This document shows positions 11,171 to 24,398 of a stretch of DNA of 64,000 bases, one piece after another. Each line of letters begins with the position of its first letter. The first letter of the stretch is position 1. This stretch comes from Cycas panzhihuaensis (lineage: Eukaryota; Cycadophyta). Where the stretch lies: NCBI GenBank assembly GCA_023213395.1, contig CM041465.1, forward strand, positions 141,739,741-141,803,740. Reading direction: 5' to 3'. Position numbers and translations under genes: made by a program. Below the pieces are notes generated by a model. The model saw only the letters and a list, made by a program, of their open reading frames with translations. It made no database searches and had not been told where the DNA came from.

Positions 11171-13589
11171 AAGCAAATGCTATGCAAAAAAATAAAAAAT
11201 CCTTTAAAAAATACTAAATTTTTTTATATACAATTTTAATTTCCTATATTATTTTTAAGTTCAAAATGGTATGTTATGTATTGTCTTGAAAATCTAAATG
11301 GTACATTTATATACCATTTTTCAAATTAGAATGGTATAAGAATATACAGTTTTAAGAATCAAAATAGTACACAAATATTCCATTTAAAAAATTAGAATGG
11401 TATATTTTATATTTAGAATAATATAAAATGTACAATTATAAAGCAAAATTGTATGCACAAGTTGAAGAATATATATTATTTTGATTTATGCATACCAAAA
11501 AAAAAGTGAGAGGAAAATACCAAAAAAAAAAAAAAATTGATAAATTTCAAAATTTTGATCAAACAAAAAATTATGTGAGAGCGTTTTCAATATATTTATA
11601 AAAAATAGTATCCCAATTCAATCTCATTTTTTTTAAATCTCTAATTTTAGGGAAATCTTGAAATTCATCAGTTTAGTTAAAAAATGGGAAAAAAAAAGGT
11701 AAAGCTTCAATGAAAACCTGTTAGGTGTAGTCCATTAACAACCATCACTAAGTCATAATCTCATTAGAACTTTCTATATGAAAACCACTACTCTAAGTTC
11801 TTACAATCAACTCCTAATTACCAACATCTCATAAATGGATAGCAACCTAAATCTAATAAACTAACTTACAAAAATAAATAGAGAAATTGAGGAATATGAA
11901 TTTGACATAATTTTCTTTTAGCCCCTTATGGACCAAAATTTGTTAGAAAACCTTTATATTTCTTATGATTAAAATGTTGTCATGTGTGGGATGTAATTTA
12001 AAACCATAGAATAGTCAAATGAACCTAGTTTTAAGCTACTTTGAGGTGCAATAAATGCTTATTTATACATATATATATTATTTGTATATGCTTTCTCTTG
12101 AGCCTATCTTGGAACTTACCTTTATTTATAGCCAAAAGTATCTATTTTAAGTAGCAGTCTCAAATTTGACAACTATTTCAACCTATTTCTCTTTGAGAGA
12201 TTGATTGTCAACTTACATTAAGCCTCTTATGGCATATGTTATGAGACTTCCGTTGAGAAATGTCAACGTATATAGTTAAAAGTCATGGTTTTCATCCCTA
12301 AGCCCATACCAGCCAACCACGTATGCTACTTCAACCCGGTATATATACTTTGAACCCCTATATGATCTTGCTTGCTTGTAATTCTATGGACATTTATATT
12401 ACTACCTAAAGGCCCATTTACCATTCATCCATTAAATTTTCTAATAATTTAGCACTCTTTGACTTAATTAATATTTAATACTTTATTTTATATGATCCTC
12501 CTTGTAGTAAATAATTTATGGGTTACCCAAGACACCTTTTTTCAACTTCCATATGTATTCATTTCTTCAAATTGGAATTTTAGAAAGTCCCCGAATGAGT
12601 AAACTAAATACTTCATATGGTTTGACATAAAGGAACTCATTTTATATACTTGTTGGACATTTCCTTCACTAAAAGTATTCTTATTATTTTAAAGGAGTGA
12701 TGATATGCATACTAGCCACTCATAACCACATTTTATAAAGTTAAATACATCTATAAGCACCCACTATGCCATAGTGAGCTTTACATGATAACCATAACCA
12801 ACTTATCCATCAAGGCAAGCATAAGGCCAAACAAAGCATGTCACCCTAAAAATGGGTTTAGTGATGGTTCACCACAAGCCTGATCTAAACCATTATATCA
12901 ATATATTTTAAGAACTCAAAAAACATCATGTGACAACTTCATACCCACCTATGATGTATAGTTTAGGTCTAGTTCTATGCATTGTTCAAGATCTTTAAGT
13001 CTAGTTATTCATATCCATCATGACCTCAATTGAGATGAAAACCTATTCAGTGTTTTAAGGTTAAATAAATAATCTTTAAAAGCGGATTTAAAATGAGAAA
13101 ATCCATCTATATATTTGATCTCTTAAGAAAAGTCTTAGTCAAATCTAAGTCCACATCTCTAAATCCCATTTCTAATAGTTAATTCATATACCATTCCTAT
13201 TTTCACCAAATTATCTCTAAGCAACAACTGCATTCCATTATAGTAGTAATAATTTATAATAATTGGCCAAGACATGGAAACCCTAAACCCTTTACCACTT
13301 CTTAGATCATTAGAGATCATACTGGCCATATTCTTATGAGCATTAGACTTTTTATCCTAGTAGTGACTAATAATATAACTAGTACTACAAGTTTACTTTG
13401 GCTCTATTATGCTATTTTTGGATTTATATTTAGTTGTTTATCATTTAATATAAGTAAATCGGGTCTTTTATCCTTAACTTCATGCCCTTGATAACACAAT
13501 TAGGTCCCTACTAACTTAATTTTCTTAGTCTCTATACAACACATCTCTTGAGATCAAGACACTGAAATCAATCAATTAGCTACACATAT
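11171..13589. other. AT-rich unassigned stretch
   Basis: No gene, RNA or element end is supported. Between about 11260 and 11450 short motifs built on AGAATGGTATA recur with loose spacing, and short A-runs occur at 11500-11700. The rest shows no repeat structure that I can see. Confidence 0.5.
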
Positions 13590-13899
13590 TTTTGAGAGAT
13601 CCCTATAATAAAGCACTCCTCTTTCTTATGGACTTTAAACTCATTATAAAGTTTAGGCTTTTGAGTTATTCTTTAGTATTCATACCTCTATAGAAACAAA
13701 CCACTACTAAGGCTAAACTATAATGGTCAATCCTCTAAAAATCTTATTACTATTAAGAATAAAACTATGACAAACCTCCCAGCATAGATATCCTATTTTT
13801 TTATGGCTTTTAAGCCTTTTATAGTGTCTAAGCTTCTAAGCCATTCTCTAGTACTTACCTTTGAAACATAACCACTTAAAAGATTAAACTATACTGGCC

Positions 13900-14240
13900 C
13901 ATTTTCTGATGTTCTTTTTTTTTTTTTTTTTTTTGATATCTAGAGGAGAACCTCTAGCCACCCTTGGTAGAAAGTTCCAAAGTAAGGAGGACCCCCGGGA
14001 TCCAGGTTTTTGTACCGCCTTTGTACTGGCTACGCTTGGAGTTCATACCACCATCATACAACTAGCACACACTCAACGGACTTTGGTCGAACTACTTTCT
14101 TTGCAGCAGCGGACGCTGGTCGGACTACTTCCCTGTGAAATGACTTGCACTCATGAGTTTTGTACCTGGGTCTCGCCTTGGTAATCGCCACAACTTACCA
14201 ATCCACCCATCCCCATGAGGCTTCATTTTCTGATGTTCTT
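13900..14240 (-). mobile_element. SINE-like retroposon with 17-bp target duplication
   Basis: A comparatively GC-rich body of about 290 bp on the minus strand ends in a 20-A tail (T-run at 13915-13934). It is flanked by perfect direct repeats CATTTTCTGATGTTCTT at 13900-13916 and 14224-14240. A long variable target duplication plus a 3' A-tail is the signature of target-primed reverse transcription. Near the 5' end (minus strand, about 14150-14170) GGTACAAAACT could be an eroded RNA polymerase III B box. No clear A box or tRNA identity is visible. It has no coding capacity despite two open frames. Confidence 0.75.
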
Positions 14241-14420
14241 ATTAATGAGTTTAAGCTAAGGGTGACATTCTTTGATATTTTACTAATGAGGCTAAACTAT
14301 GATAACCATACCACTGAAGTACTTATCAATGAGGTTAAACTAAGGGTGATATTCTCTAAGTCTTCGCCAATAAACCTAAACTATAATGATATCCATCTTT
14401 TAGATTATTATAGGACTTAG
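14241..14420 (+). repeat. Degenerate ~44-bp tandem repeat
   Basis: Four diverged units begin near 14241, 14284, 14327 and 14370, each with an AATGAG-G-TTAAACTA-like core. Related cores (TAAACTATA) occur left of the SINE at 13718 and 13887, so the SINE landed in or beside an older array. Confidence 0.4.
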
Positions 14421-16384
14421 GATCCTAAGGCATTATCTATTCATGCCTTTCCCTAAATTATGCTTTAGAGTACACATTCTACAAGGTAATTTTACCAACA
14501 TTTGCTATCTTACAACATAAGTTAGAGAAGGTTTTATAGGCAAAAAGGAAAATAGTTTCCATAATATAGGATTCTAGCATTCAATAATCACTACATAGAT
14601 AACTCAAGTACGCACTTGATATCATGGTTTCTATTTTGATTTCATGCTCATATAAATATATAAACTAATATTTATCTATTATGTAGTGATGTGTATATGC
14701 ATTCATAGCCTATGATGATAAATAACTTTAGTGGTGTAATAAAAGTGATGCACCAGCACTATGATATGAGTACGCACTAATCAAACAAACTATTAAACTT
14801 GCTAAATAAATGCATACGTACAACCTCAATGTAGGATCAGATTATTTTCATAGAACTATATACTCATGCAAAGATAACAATGATCATTTAATAAATAGAT
14901 AAGCATAAAATAAAGCCACTTAAATGCTTTAAGATTATCTTTTTACTCAATATGCTAACCACATTCATAAACCATTTAACATACCAATGTAAATCAACAA
15001 CATATCTACATTCTCTACAACAAATTTATACCATGCAACCGCCATTATACCCTACTCCTCTCTTGCTTCAAATTAGAAATGTCAGAGTACTCATCATTAG
15101 TAATTATCCATGTAGTCACACAAGAATAACAAACTATCAAATTAGTGACTCATTGATAGGGATGGCCCGATATTGAATCTCTCATAAACTTGATTTTCTT
15201 AACACATATAAATTTTGATGAATTACTTAATAGAGGTTTACATAATAATTCATAAGCTCCACCACCATTAATCAACCCCAAATAGCTAGCGTATTCCTTT
15301 ACGAAGATAATTTATCTATTATACCAAAAATATACCATAAACCCTCACCAATATAGCATCCTCATTACATGGTAAGGGGTACAATATAAGTGGTTCTCCT
15401 GACCACCCCAACAATATTAACATGGTGATTAATCCTACTTTAGAAGCCTTGTTCTAAAACTCTCAAGAAAACCTACATATACACTAGTTAATTATGCATA
15501 TAAATAACTTTTAAATGAATTAAAATAGTGACAAACTTCTTTGAGATTTGAATATCCATAACACCTACATTTTGACTAGATTTATTTCAATATTCAAGCA
15601 CTAATATACTCTAAATACATGAACTAACATGTTTTTAGGAGCCTTACAAGCATGCTCTAGGCACATGCATTAACATGCTTTAGGTACCCTATAAAAATAT
15701 AGTTCAATAACCTTTCCACCAACCTACAATAGACTTCACCTTATATATAAGATAACCCTTCTCACTAGTCATAACATGCATATATAAAATAAGTTCTAAA
15801 TAAATATAAATAGGTGGACATACTCATAGCCATACAATCTCTCCAAAATCAAGCAACGTCTCTAATACCATGCTAAAATTACATGATTTGATATCATAGA
15901 TGTATAATACCAAACACATCAAGACAATACTAACTATATACACCAAAAAATAAGTAAAATATGTGCTAAAATATAATATAACCTTTTGTGAGAAATGTTC
16001 ATATCTAATTTGTATTATAAAAAAATAATATGTATTTATAATATATGCCACCTTATGGTTGTCCAATCGTATACTAGAACCTTCTAGTCATCCTATGACT
16101 ATTACATTAAGAAGTATATATGTCATGAACCCATAACATATATTAAAGGGGTACACACTAATCTCCTAGTCCAAGATGAGATATTATCTAATCATTTCCA
16201 TCTATCTTTCACCTATTTTCATTATTTCTTTTAGCCAAAAAGGACTAATTCCCTTAAAGTCACTTGGACTGATGAAAAATCATAATCAAAGCCTTTAATA
16301 TATTTCGTATCATATTTTATACTTAGAAATTATGTTTTCTTAGATTAAAAGTAAATATTCTTTCTATATATTACCTTATTGAGT
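14421..16384. other. AT-rich unassigned stretch with a possible PBS
   Basis: No gene is recognised. At 15859-15870 the minus strand reads TGGTATTAGAGAC immediately after TTTTAGCA, which would be an LTR end plus a primer-binding site, but no LTR start or second copy could be found. Confidence 0.35.
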
Positions 16385-16460
16385 TGACATTTTAAGTAGT
16401 AGAGTGATTAAAGCATTTGCATTACAAGTAGCAAAGAAGGAAGGCGTTTCGGTTTCAATT
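16385..16460 (+). other. tRNA-like relic, possibly a SINE head
   Basis: The order AGTAGAGTGATTAAAGC, then TTTGC-ATTACAA-(GTA)GCAAA as an anticodon-like stem-loop, then GGTTTCAATT resembles a decayed tRNA (Val-UAC-like) with A-box-like and B-box-like parts. Insertions and missing acceptor-stem pairing make it non-functional. It could be the head of an old SINE, but no tail or target duplication was found. Confidence 0.3.
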
Positions 16461-16913
16461 TATTTTCATTTTTATTTCACTTGTCTATTGGATAGGGGAG
16501 GTGCTACCCAAATCATATTAGGTATGCTACCATGTTGCTTATTTCAAAGTTAGTTTTAGATGTTATTTTTTGTATTTGTATAAGTTATAATAAACTTTTT
16601 TCTATTATAAGTTACTTTGGCAAGTAAAAGTACTACTAGGTTTTTTAAGATTTCTCTAATGCCTAATGGGTAGAATTTGAGTGTTGTGTTATCTCATGTA
16701 ATGAAAAAGGAAGAATAAAAAAGGCAAAAAGATGTAAATTAGAGTATTTTCAATTAGGTAGAATTGCATCCCTCCTTTCATTAATTTTAATGCATAAGGT
16801 CATTAAAAAATAGAGGCAAAGAAAAGAAGATTAAGGTCTTATATTTGCTTACAATTCTTGTACAAGCTCTAATAAGATACCTCTTTAGGACCTTTGCCTT
16901 GGCTCTAACACCA

Positions 16914-17359
16914 TGTTAAAATATAATAATGACTTATCTTATTACACCAAAATAGAAGCTTTAACTAACATTAATGTATTTAGTCATATTTGGAAGCATC
17001 AATGGTCATAAGATCATTCATCATTATAAAGAATAGTAAGGGCTATAAAAGAGTTAAACATACAACTATAAGTATGACATAATATTTAATATAGAAAATA
17101 CATGATGGAAAAAACCACAAGAGAAGGATAGAGTTTAACTCTCTCTCATTCTCTAAAATATGTTTTTGATATGTGTATATATTTATAGATCTATTACCTT
17201 ATATATCTCCAGTAAAATATAAAAATCTTATCAACCAATGATTATATACTAATACATCAACCACTTAGAACATATGTGAAAATTTTTACATCAACCAATC
17301 ATAATTTTTGTATTAATTAAACATTACATCAACTTTTACGAAATTCAATATTTTAATAA
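16914..17359 (-). mobile_element. LTR flanked by both PPT and PBS, minus orientation
   Basis: On the minus strand a purine tract (AAAAGGGATGAAGGGAT) precedes TATTAAAATATTG, and the unit ends ATTTTAACA, so the termini are near-perfect inverted repeats if the first TG has mutated to TA. It is followed by TGGTGTTAGAGCC (16901-16913), a two-mismatch primer-binding site. Having both signals around one LTR suggests a tandem or recombined element. No coding interior was recognised on either side. Confidence 0.5.
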
Positions 17360-17479
17360 TCCCTTCATCCCTTTTATTTTAAAAAGAAAAAGAAAAATAA
17401 TTCTTATTACATGTGTTTCTCATATTATGTGTTTGCTTATACTTATTCCCTCCTTTCTTCTTTCCTTTTCTATTTAATT

Positions 17480-17481
<2 letters not shown>

Positions 17482-17530
<49 letters not shown>

Positions 17531-17547
17531 GAAAGAGAGATAAATAG

Positions 17548-17578
<31 letters not shown>

Positions 17579-17579
17579 A
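17482..17579 (+). repeat. Compound microsatellite (GT)n(TA)n(GATA)n(GA)n
   Basis: About 15 GT repeats, then about 9 TA repeats, then a GATA/GAGA stretch, all adjacent. Slippage-prone simple sequence. Confidence 0.95.
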
Positions 17580-19018
17580 TGTAGCCTATTGATAAAGAGT
17601 TATACTTATGTAGAAACCTTAGGTATGAAATGGATTTATATACATCATTTTAAGTCCTTGAACCTACAAGTGAGAGGTGATGTATTAGTTAGGTATTTTT
17701 ATTGTGTATAAAAAAATTACACTCTAAATATATTTTAAGAGTGTGTTATTTTCTCTCTATTTATTTTAAAAGTTGGATATCGCCTGACTAGAGGTAACGC
17801 TAGTTATACGAGTTAGATTTCATCACCAACTTAGATATTAGTCTTATACCTGATGCATGAACTAAGTCTCATCATGTTCTAAGTAGGGTTATGGTGGGAA
17901 AGTCTGATGACTATATGTAGTTGAGACACTTAAATGAGTACCATACGCCATATTAAGAGTGGTTTCTTCTCATCTCTATTCTCCCTTAGGTGTATTAGAT
18001 TATGTAGAGTTAGATACGAGCAATGTCTTATCCCCCACATATAGTTAAGATGGAGATGGATACTAAGTTTCTATATGTCTAACTGTAGAATTAGAGTCTA
18101 TAATTTTAAGTTCCTACTTCACATAGTTATTTCCTCTCAATAATCCTCCTCTTGTTATTTAGATTGAGTTGATATATGTGTCTATTAGTTAGATGAGATT
18201 AATAAAGGTCATCATCTTTTATGGAGTAGATCATAAGGTAGAATTATAGGTGTAACATAACCCCACCTTTGCTTAATACTCTCTCCATGGAGATTGAGGA
18301 ATAGTACTAGTATCACTTAGGAATCATGAGAGAAAGGAAATTTCCTCCCCTAGGTAATACCAGTATTTCCTTTTTTTTTTTCTACTTTATATTATTTTCT
18401 TTTTTTTTTCATTCATTTATTTCAATTTTTGCATTGGGTTGTAGCCTAAAGATAAATAACACTACTCGGTGGCTACCCTTTCTCCCTCCCACCTTTCTTT
18501 TCTAGGTAGATAATATTATTTGGTGGCTACCCAACTAGTTAAGTAGAGACCCTGTACTAGGGGTATCTAAATATCATAGGGATCTATCATTCTAGCTAAG
18601 CGCATTGTGGCTTTTCCACCCCTTATATAAAGGACTGGAGATAACACTCCTAAACCAAGCCCTAGATAGAACCTAACTACAAAAGCATGTCTCTATATAC
18701 CTTTGAGTATATAAGAGGACCTCTTTAGGTCCTAAATCCTTCATAGCATAGCAAACTATTGGCTATTAAAGTCTTGTAGTATAGTGATTAGTTGTTAGTG
18801 CCACAAAGCTACCTACCCTAAACTTCTACATCATAAGTTTATTGGCAGGCTTGTAAGACTAAGTACACCTTGTCTAGTGGTTCGTAGAGCACCTTTGATC
18901 TTACACCCTACTTTACCTACTCCATTTCCAAGTTAAAATCACAAGCCATATCATATTACAATAATAATAATTCTATTTACTACCTAAATTTAGAACATAT
19001 TAGTGCAATCAGTCTCTC
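17580..19018. other. Unassigned stretch, possibly eroded LTR
   Basis: No coding sequence is recognised. The first ~20 bp at 18251 (TGTAACATAACCCC) resemble the start of the Gypsy 3' LTR at 24039, and a TATATAAAGG box lies at about 18626. The remainder does not align with that LTR by eye, so a 5' LTR call is not justified. Confidence 0.3.
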
Positions 19019-19125
19019 AAAAAAAAAGGGAAAGAAAGAAAAGAAGAGAAAGAAAAAAATGAAGAAAGAAAGAAAGAAAAAAAGAAGAGGAATAAGAAAG
19101 AGAGAATAAATAAATAAATAAATAA
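19019..19125 (+). repeat. Polypurine low-complexity tract
   Basis: Over 100 bp almost without pyrimidines (A-runs, GAAA and AAGA units, ending in AAAT repeats). Nothing coding. Confidence 0.9.
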
Positions 19126-19573
19126 CTCCACTTAGTCACTCTTCATGGTGCAAGTTCATATCTAAAAACTACCCATACAACTCATATACCTTACTTTGAT
19201 CAGCATGTTGTATTGGTCAATTTACACTAGGTTAGTTTGTGCAAGCAATTTTCATGCTTTTTAGTACCAGGATTACGAGTAGGCCCTACCACCTCAAACC
19301 CACCTTAAATCTCATATATCCCATTTAGAAGAGTTTTGAGTACCTCTTTTAGTGGGTAAAACATCCTATATATTTAATTTTTGGGGTCAACAAGCTATAA
19401 ACACCCCACCTCCCCTATTTAACCCCTTCTTTCCCCTACAACAACTTCCTTATTTTTACATCTCATTCTTTCTTGATTTATCCCACTTCATCTATTTCCC
19501 TTCTTTCTGCTAATTCTCACTTCTTTATATCCCTTCTATAGGTCTATTGGAAAAAACACAAGGAGAGAAAATT

Positions 19574-20340
19574 ATGGAGTTAACCAATGACTTGTCCCTC
19601 TTCAAACAAGAGGTCAGCAGTAAATTCGATGGCATGCCTACCAAATCAAATCTTAATGGCACTAAACAAGAGATTTTAACATAAATCTAGTAGTTCTTAC
19701 AATTTCAACTATACAATATAGGAACTTCTAATACAACATGTAACTAGCCTCCCCTTTTTTAAGGAAGTAATGCACCTTTAGGAGGTTCTCCACCAAGGTA
19801 GTCCTTCTTTCGCTATAAAATCAATATTCCTGCCTTTGATCCAGATGTGAATAAAGAGTGTACTCAGAGTTGGATTAATAAGTTAGAATCCTATTTCACA
19901 CTTCACTTAATGTCTAAGGAGGATCAACTCTTATATGCCTCCATCCACTTAGATGGACGATCCCACTATTGGTTCAACTTATGGAAATGAGAATATCTCT
20001 CTTGCCTAATATGGTCCCACTTTACCAGCTATTTCTTCGAATAATATGATGATACATGGAGTTAATCTTTCTTCATACAACTTACTCGGCTTAAACAAAC
20101 TACAACAGTAAAGGCTTATATGGATGAATTTAAGAGTTATACAATCACTTATCACAAAGCTGGAACTTGGAAAAATAAATAATAATTGATATTTACGTGG
20201 CTAGACTCCAAGATCATATTCAGATGAGACTAAAGATAATGGGAATCTACTCCCTTAAGGAAGTATTCATGTATGCTCAAGTAGTAGAGGCTAAATTTAC
20301 AACAAATAGACCCTTAACTACTCACTGACATAACACTTAG
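19574..20340 (+). pseudogene. Gypsy gag
   Basis: Starts at an ATG and reads an N-terminal helix-rich part, then the gag core typical of chromoviruses: INIPAFDPD, W-I-N-K-L-E-S-Y-F, the aromatic Y-W-F-N-L-W-like block, and a later T-V-K-A-Y-M-D-E-F stretch. More than a dozen stops and small shifts break it. The protease reading begins downstream in the same order as in Gypsy elements. No 5' LTR or primer-binding site was found upstream. Confidence 0.75.
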
Positions 20341-20565
20341 TTCTCACATACTTGATAATTAGACTTCGAGTGACTGTAACTCTGATTTGATGATGTCGCA
20401 TATTCTCAAGTTGACTTCATATGTCCCTAACCATAAAAGGATGATCCCACCCACCTAACTACCAACTGATAAAATAATGACTTATCTACCAAAAGAGTCC
20501 AAATTTCCTAAGTTAAAGCATACCATTGACTAGAGACTAGCCTCTATATACAATGTGCAAAAAAG

Positions 20566-20949
20566 TTGACTTCTGAGCATGGTTATGTCTATAAGGCACG
20601 ATGCATGGTTTTCTCCATTGACCCGTCCATATTCCCTCATGATTCCTTTGACTTTGACTCTAAACATGAGGCTAAAGATGACATCCATCATGATGCTACC
20701 TTAGACCCTCACCTTGAAGTATCCTTATCCACTGTCACCACCTCTTCTTATCCTGAACCCCTACGTGTAAAGGTCATTCTTCGCAAGACTCCAATGTCTA
20801 TCTTGATCGATGGTGGTGCGTCACTCAATTTCCTTAATATCTCTATAGCCCAACAACTTAACATATACATAGTACCAAAAACTGGCTTCACCTATTCTCT
20901 TCTATGGTACCAAAGGCTCTACTATGTTGGTGTTACTAAAAACCTATAA
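20566..20949 (+). pseudogene. Gypsy aspartic protease region
   Basis: An open 127-codon stretch contains the retropepsin-like motif LIDGGASLNFL near 20800-20835, with D-G-G where D-S-G is usual, followed by the A-x-Q-L block. This lies between gag and RT as expected. The altered active-site serine argues against function. Confidence 0.75.
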
Positions 20950-21369
20950 ATCTAAATTGGCTCTTATTTATTGGTATCAAATTTCCATGGCTTATTAATA
21001 GGAGGGTCTAATGTTATCTTACGGATTTAGTGGTTGAAAACCCAAGGAACTTATAGTACAAATAACTTGCTTATTAACCTATTCATCTCTTTTAGAGACC
21101 AAATGGATTGAAATCATAAAATTTATAGGATGCACTCCCTCCCAACCAAGTGGTCTCTCCCATGCATATAAAATGCCATCTTCAATCCCATGTAGGATAC
21201 ATAGTCTTCCTTAATAATATTCAAATTAAACCATAAATTCACCCACACATCCAGTATATCATTACCTAATATGAGCAGGTATTTGCTTCTCTACCCAACG
21301 CTACCCCACCTGATCATGGCTTCTATCATAAAAATGACCTCTAATCTAATCATGACCCTATTAGCTTAA

Positions 21370-22560
21370 GACCCTACTGTAACTTTTACTTTCAAAATAA
21401 TGAAATTGAGAAACTCACAACTAAGCTCCTCGACATGGGTATAATCCAACCAAGCAAAAGACCTTATATAGCCCTAATCATCTTACTTAGGAAGAAGGAC
21501 AATTCCTTCTACCTATGTGTCAATTATCGAGAGCTAAATAAGATTTCCATAAAAAATAAGTTTGTCACCCCTCACATAGATGACATACTAGATGAAATCC
21601 ATAGCATGACTATTTTTTCTAAGTTAGATTTTTAGTCTGATTACTATCAAATCCTAATTACCCTAGAAGACTACCATAAGATGGCATTTTAAACATATCA
21701 TGGCTATTTTGAGTTTTATGTAATGCCCTTAGGCCTTTATAATGCCCCAGTAACTTTTTAGGCTCTCATGAATAAAACTTTTAGCCCCTACCTCTAAAAA
21801 TTTATCATATTCTTCTTTGATGACATTCTTATTTATAATGTTTACCTAGACCACCACATCCAACACCTAGAAATTATTCTTTAAATATTACAAAACCACC
21901 AACTATATACAAAATTATCTAAGTGTAAGTTTAGACAATCCCTCATCGGAAAAGGTACATATGGACCCTAATAAAATATCTATCATCATGACTTGGCCAA
22001 CACCTACTACCCTTATCTAACTATGTGCGTTCCTTGGGATCATAAGATTCTACCAATGGTTTGTGCATAACTACACTACCCTCACTACCCCCTTAATCAA
22101 TCTTCTTTGTAAAGATGCCTTTCAATGGCCTCCAGAAGCTAACACCACTTTTTATCACCTCAAGGTCATAATGACCTCTACCCAGTCCTCATCACTCCTG
22201 ATTTCAACCATCCTTTTCAACTTGAATGTGATGCCTCAAGATTTGGATTGGGTATGATCCTAATGTAAGACTCTCATCCCATTGTATTCAAGAGCTAAAA
22301 ATTAAAAGAGCTTGAACTTTGTCTCTCTACATACCATAAGGAGATGAAAGTTATTTTCTACATTATTGATAAATAGTAACAATACCTCTTAGGCTCTAAA
22401 TTTACTATTCTCACAAATCATCATAGCCTCCATAATCTATTAGATCAACTAGTTTTATCTAAAGAACAAGCTAAGTACATTCACCATCTACAAGTCTTTG
22501 ATTCATAATATCATATAAAAAAGGCAAAGACAATATAGTCATAAACACCCTTTCACGACT
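21370..22560 (+). pseudogene. Gypsy reverse transcriptase and RNase H
   Basis: RT motifs in order: GIIQPS, a LRKKDNSFYLCVNYRELN block, PHIDDILDE, KLDF, MPLGLYNAPVTF, and the catalytic FFDDILIY (about 21811-21835). RNase H follows, with an ECDAS-like LNVMPQ region and a PIVFKS-like segment. Stops at former Gln/Trp/Arg codons and frameshifts occur throughout. The motif set is that of Ty3/Gypsy, not Copia. Confidence 0.85.
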
Positions 22561-22699
22561 CCACCATGATGACAATATTTCTAATGTAAGCCTCCATGCC
22601 ATAAACAATCCCTAACCCCTTTGGCTTGATGAATTATGGGTTGAACACTAGGACCAACCTAACTACCCTAACTAGAATAAAAAGGTTTTCATCTACAAA

Positions 22700-24020
22700 G
22701 GTAGGTCAACCTTTAATAATCATCTACTCTATCAAATTTGCATCTTCGTCCACCCATCCTCCTCATTCATACCTAGAATCCTAACATAATACCATTTGAA
22801 TCCCCTTGGTAGCCACTAAGGGTTTGATAAAACTTATCATTGAATCCATAAAGATTTTTTTTGGCCCTATATGAAGGCTATAATATTCACTTTTGTCTTA
22901 GAATGTGACACATGTCAGCAAAATAAAGTTGATTCAAAATCCCTTCCTGGACTTCTCTAACCATTAAAATTCCTCAAGGCAAGTGGCAAGATATTGCCAT
23001 GGACTTTCTCATGAGCTTACCTCCATCTACTAGGTATTTGAGTAATAATTGACCAATTAACTAAGTACTCACACATTCTCCCTATTCAAACCACATATAC
23101 ATCCTCCTATCTTGTCAATCTACATGTCTAATTCATATTTTTCCTTCATGTCTTCCCTTCATCCATCATTTCTGACCATGACCCCAAGTTTACTAGCTCA
23201 TTTTTTCAAGAACTCTTTAAGGTTGTTGAAAGCTCATTTAATATGAGTTATGTCTTTCACCTGCAAATAGATGGCTAATATGAGGTCATGAACAAAACCC
23301 TAGAAATATATCTACGTTGCTTTGCCTCAGAACACCAAGCTAAGTGGACCTCCTAGCACTCCTTAGAAGAATACTAGTATAACTCCTCTCACCATTCTAC
23401 CATTGACATGTCCTCATTTTTGGCCCTCTATGGTTACCACCCCGCTTACCATCATACCTTAGTTGTAAACCTTTAAACAACCTCTATACAATAAAAGCTT
23501 TAAGAGTTAGACCAAAACCTCCATATCCTTTGACAAAATCTAGCTACTCCCCAAAACTGAATGAAGCAACTTATCGATCGCCACCGATCTGATTGATCCT
23601 TTGATATTTGGGATTTAATATTCCTCTTCCTCTAACCTTATAAACAATAGTTCCTTAAGTTACATCAAGGGCATAAACTAAGACCCCATTACTATGGCCC
23701 TTATAAAGTCCTCCATAAAATTAATGAAGTTGCTTATGCCCTTGAATTCCCTTCAAACACCAATATCCATAAAATTTTCCATGTGTCTTACCTAAAAAAG
23801 TACCTCAAAGCTAAAGTTACACCTTACCCATTCTCTTTGAGGCACAAACTCTTATAATCCCACCTAATAAATTCTTTGCCAGCTGCTAGCGCCACCTCTA
23901 AAATCATATTATTTCTAGGCACTTAATATAGTAGGTCAAGTGTGATGCAGATGAAGCAACTTAGGAATTTGATGAGTTTGTCCAATAATATCCTCATCTC
24001 CAATGTTCTGAGGACTTAAT
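22700..24020 (+). pseudogene. Gypsy integrase with chromodomain-like end
   Basis: Integrase zinc finger C-D-T-C-Q-Q-N-K near 22905, DDE core with IISDHDPKFTSSFFQELF near 23165-23220, and a C-terminal GPYKVL...EVAYALEFPS block near 23690-23755, typical of the integrase tail. The last 100 bp read an ADEAT-x-EFDEF stretch resembling a chromodomain end, hence a chromovirus. Many stops. Confidence 0.8.
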
Positions 24021-24038
24021 GTCTTAAAGGGGGGCCCT

Positions 24039-24398
24039 GTAATATAACTCCATTTTTCCTAAGCACTAGAAAGCAGGAGCCACTAAAGGGATAAGGATTT
24101 ATGTTAGCCATTAAGATTTGTGTGTAGACCACTAAGCCATCCAATAAGATGTAAAGCCACTAGGGCCACCAATAGTATTATAAGAAAGAAGACCCTCACA
24201 TGTCTATTTAAAAGGTTGAACATTACTTATAATGTTGTTAAGTATTATTATCTTTGAAGAGAAAGTACTTTAGTACTCTTTTTGGCGTTCAATTTATTTA
24301 TGATCTATTTATATATTTTTGTTATTTTGACTTTTACTTTTGTTGGACTGCATCTACAAGGTTGATTTTCTAAGAGGAAACACTCCAATAAGATTACA
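24039..24398 (+). mobile_element. Gypsy 3' LTR
   Basis: Starts TGTAATATAACTCC right after the polypurine tract (AAAGGGGGGCCC). A TATA-like CTATTTAAAAGG is near 24207. The end at GATTACA (24392-24398) is my best guess, based on weak inverted-repeat complementarity to the start. Confidence 0.6.

Noticed and set aside
18251-18280. Possible 5' LTR start of the Gypsy element
   Set aside because: Only the first ~20 bp resemble the 3' LTR at 24039. No further alignment and no primer-binding site before gag.
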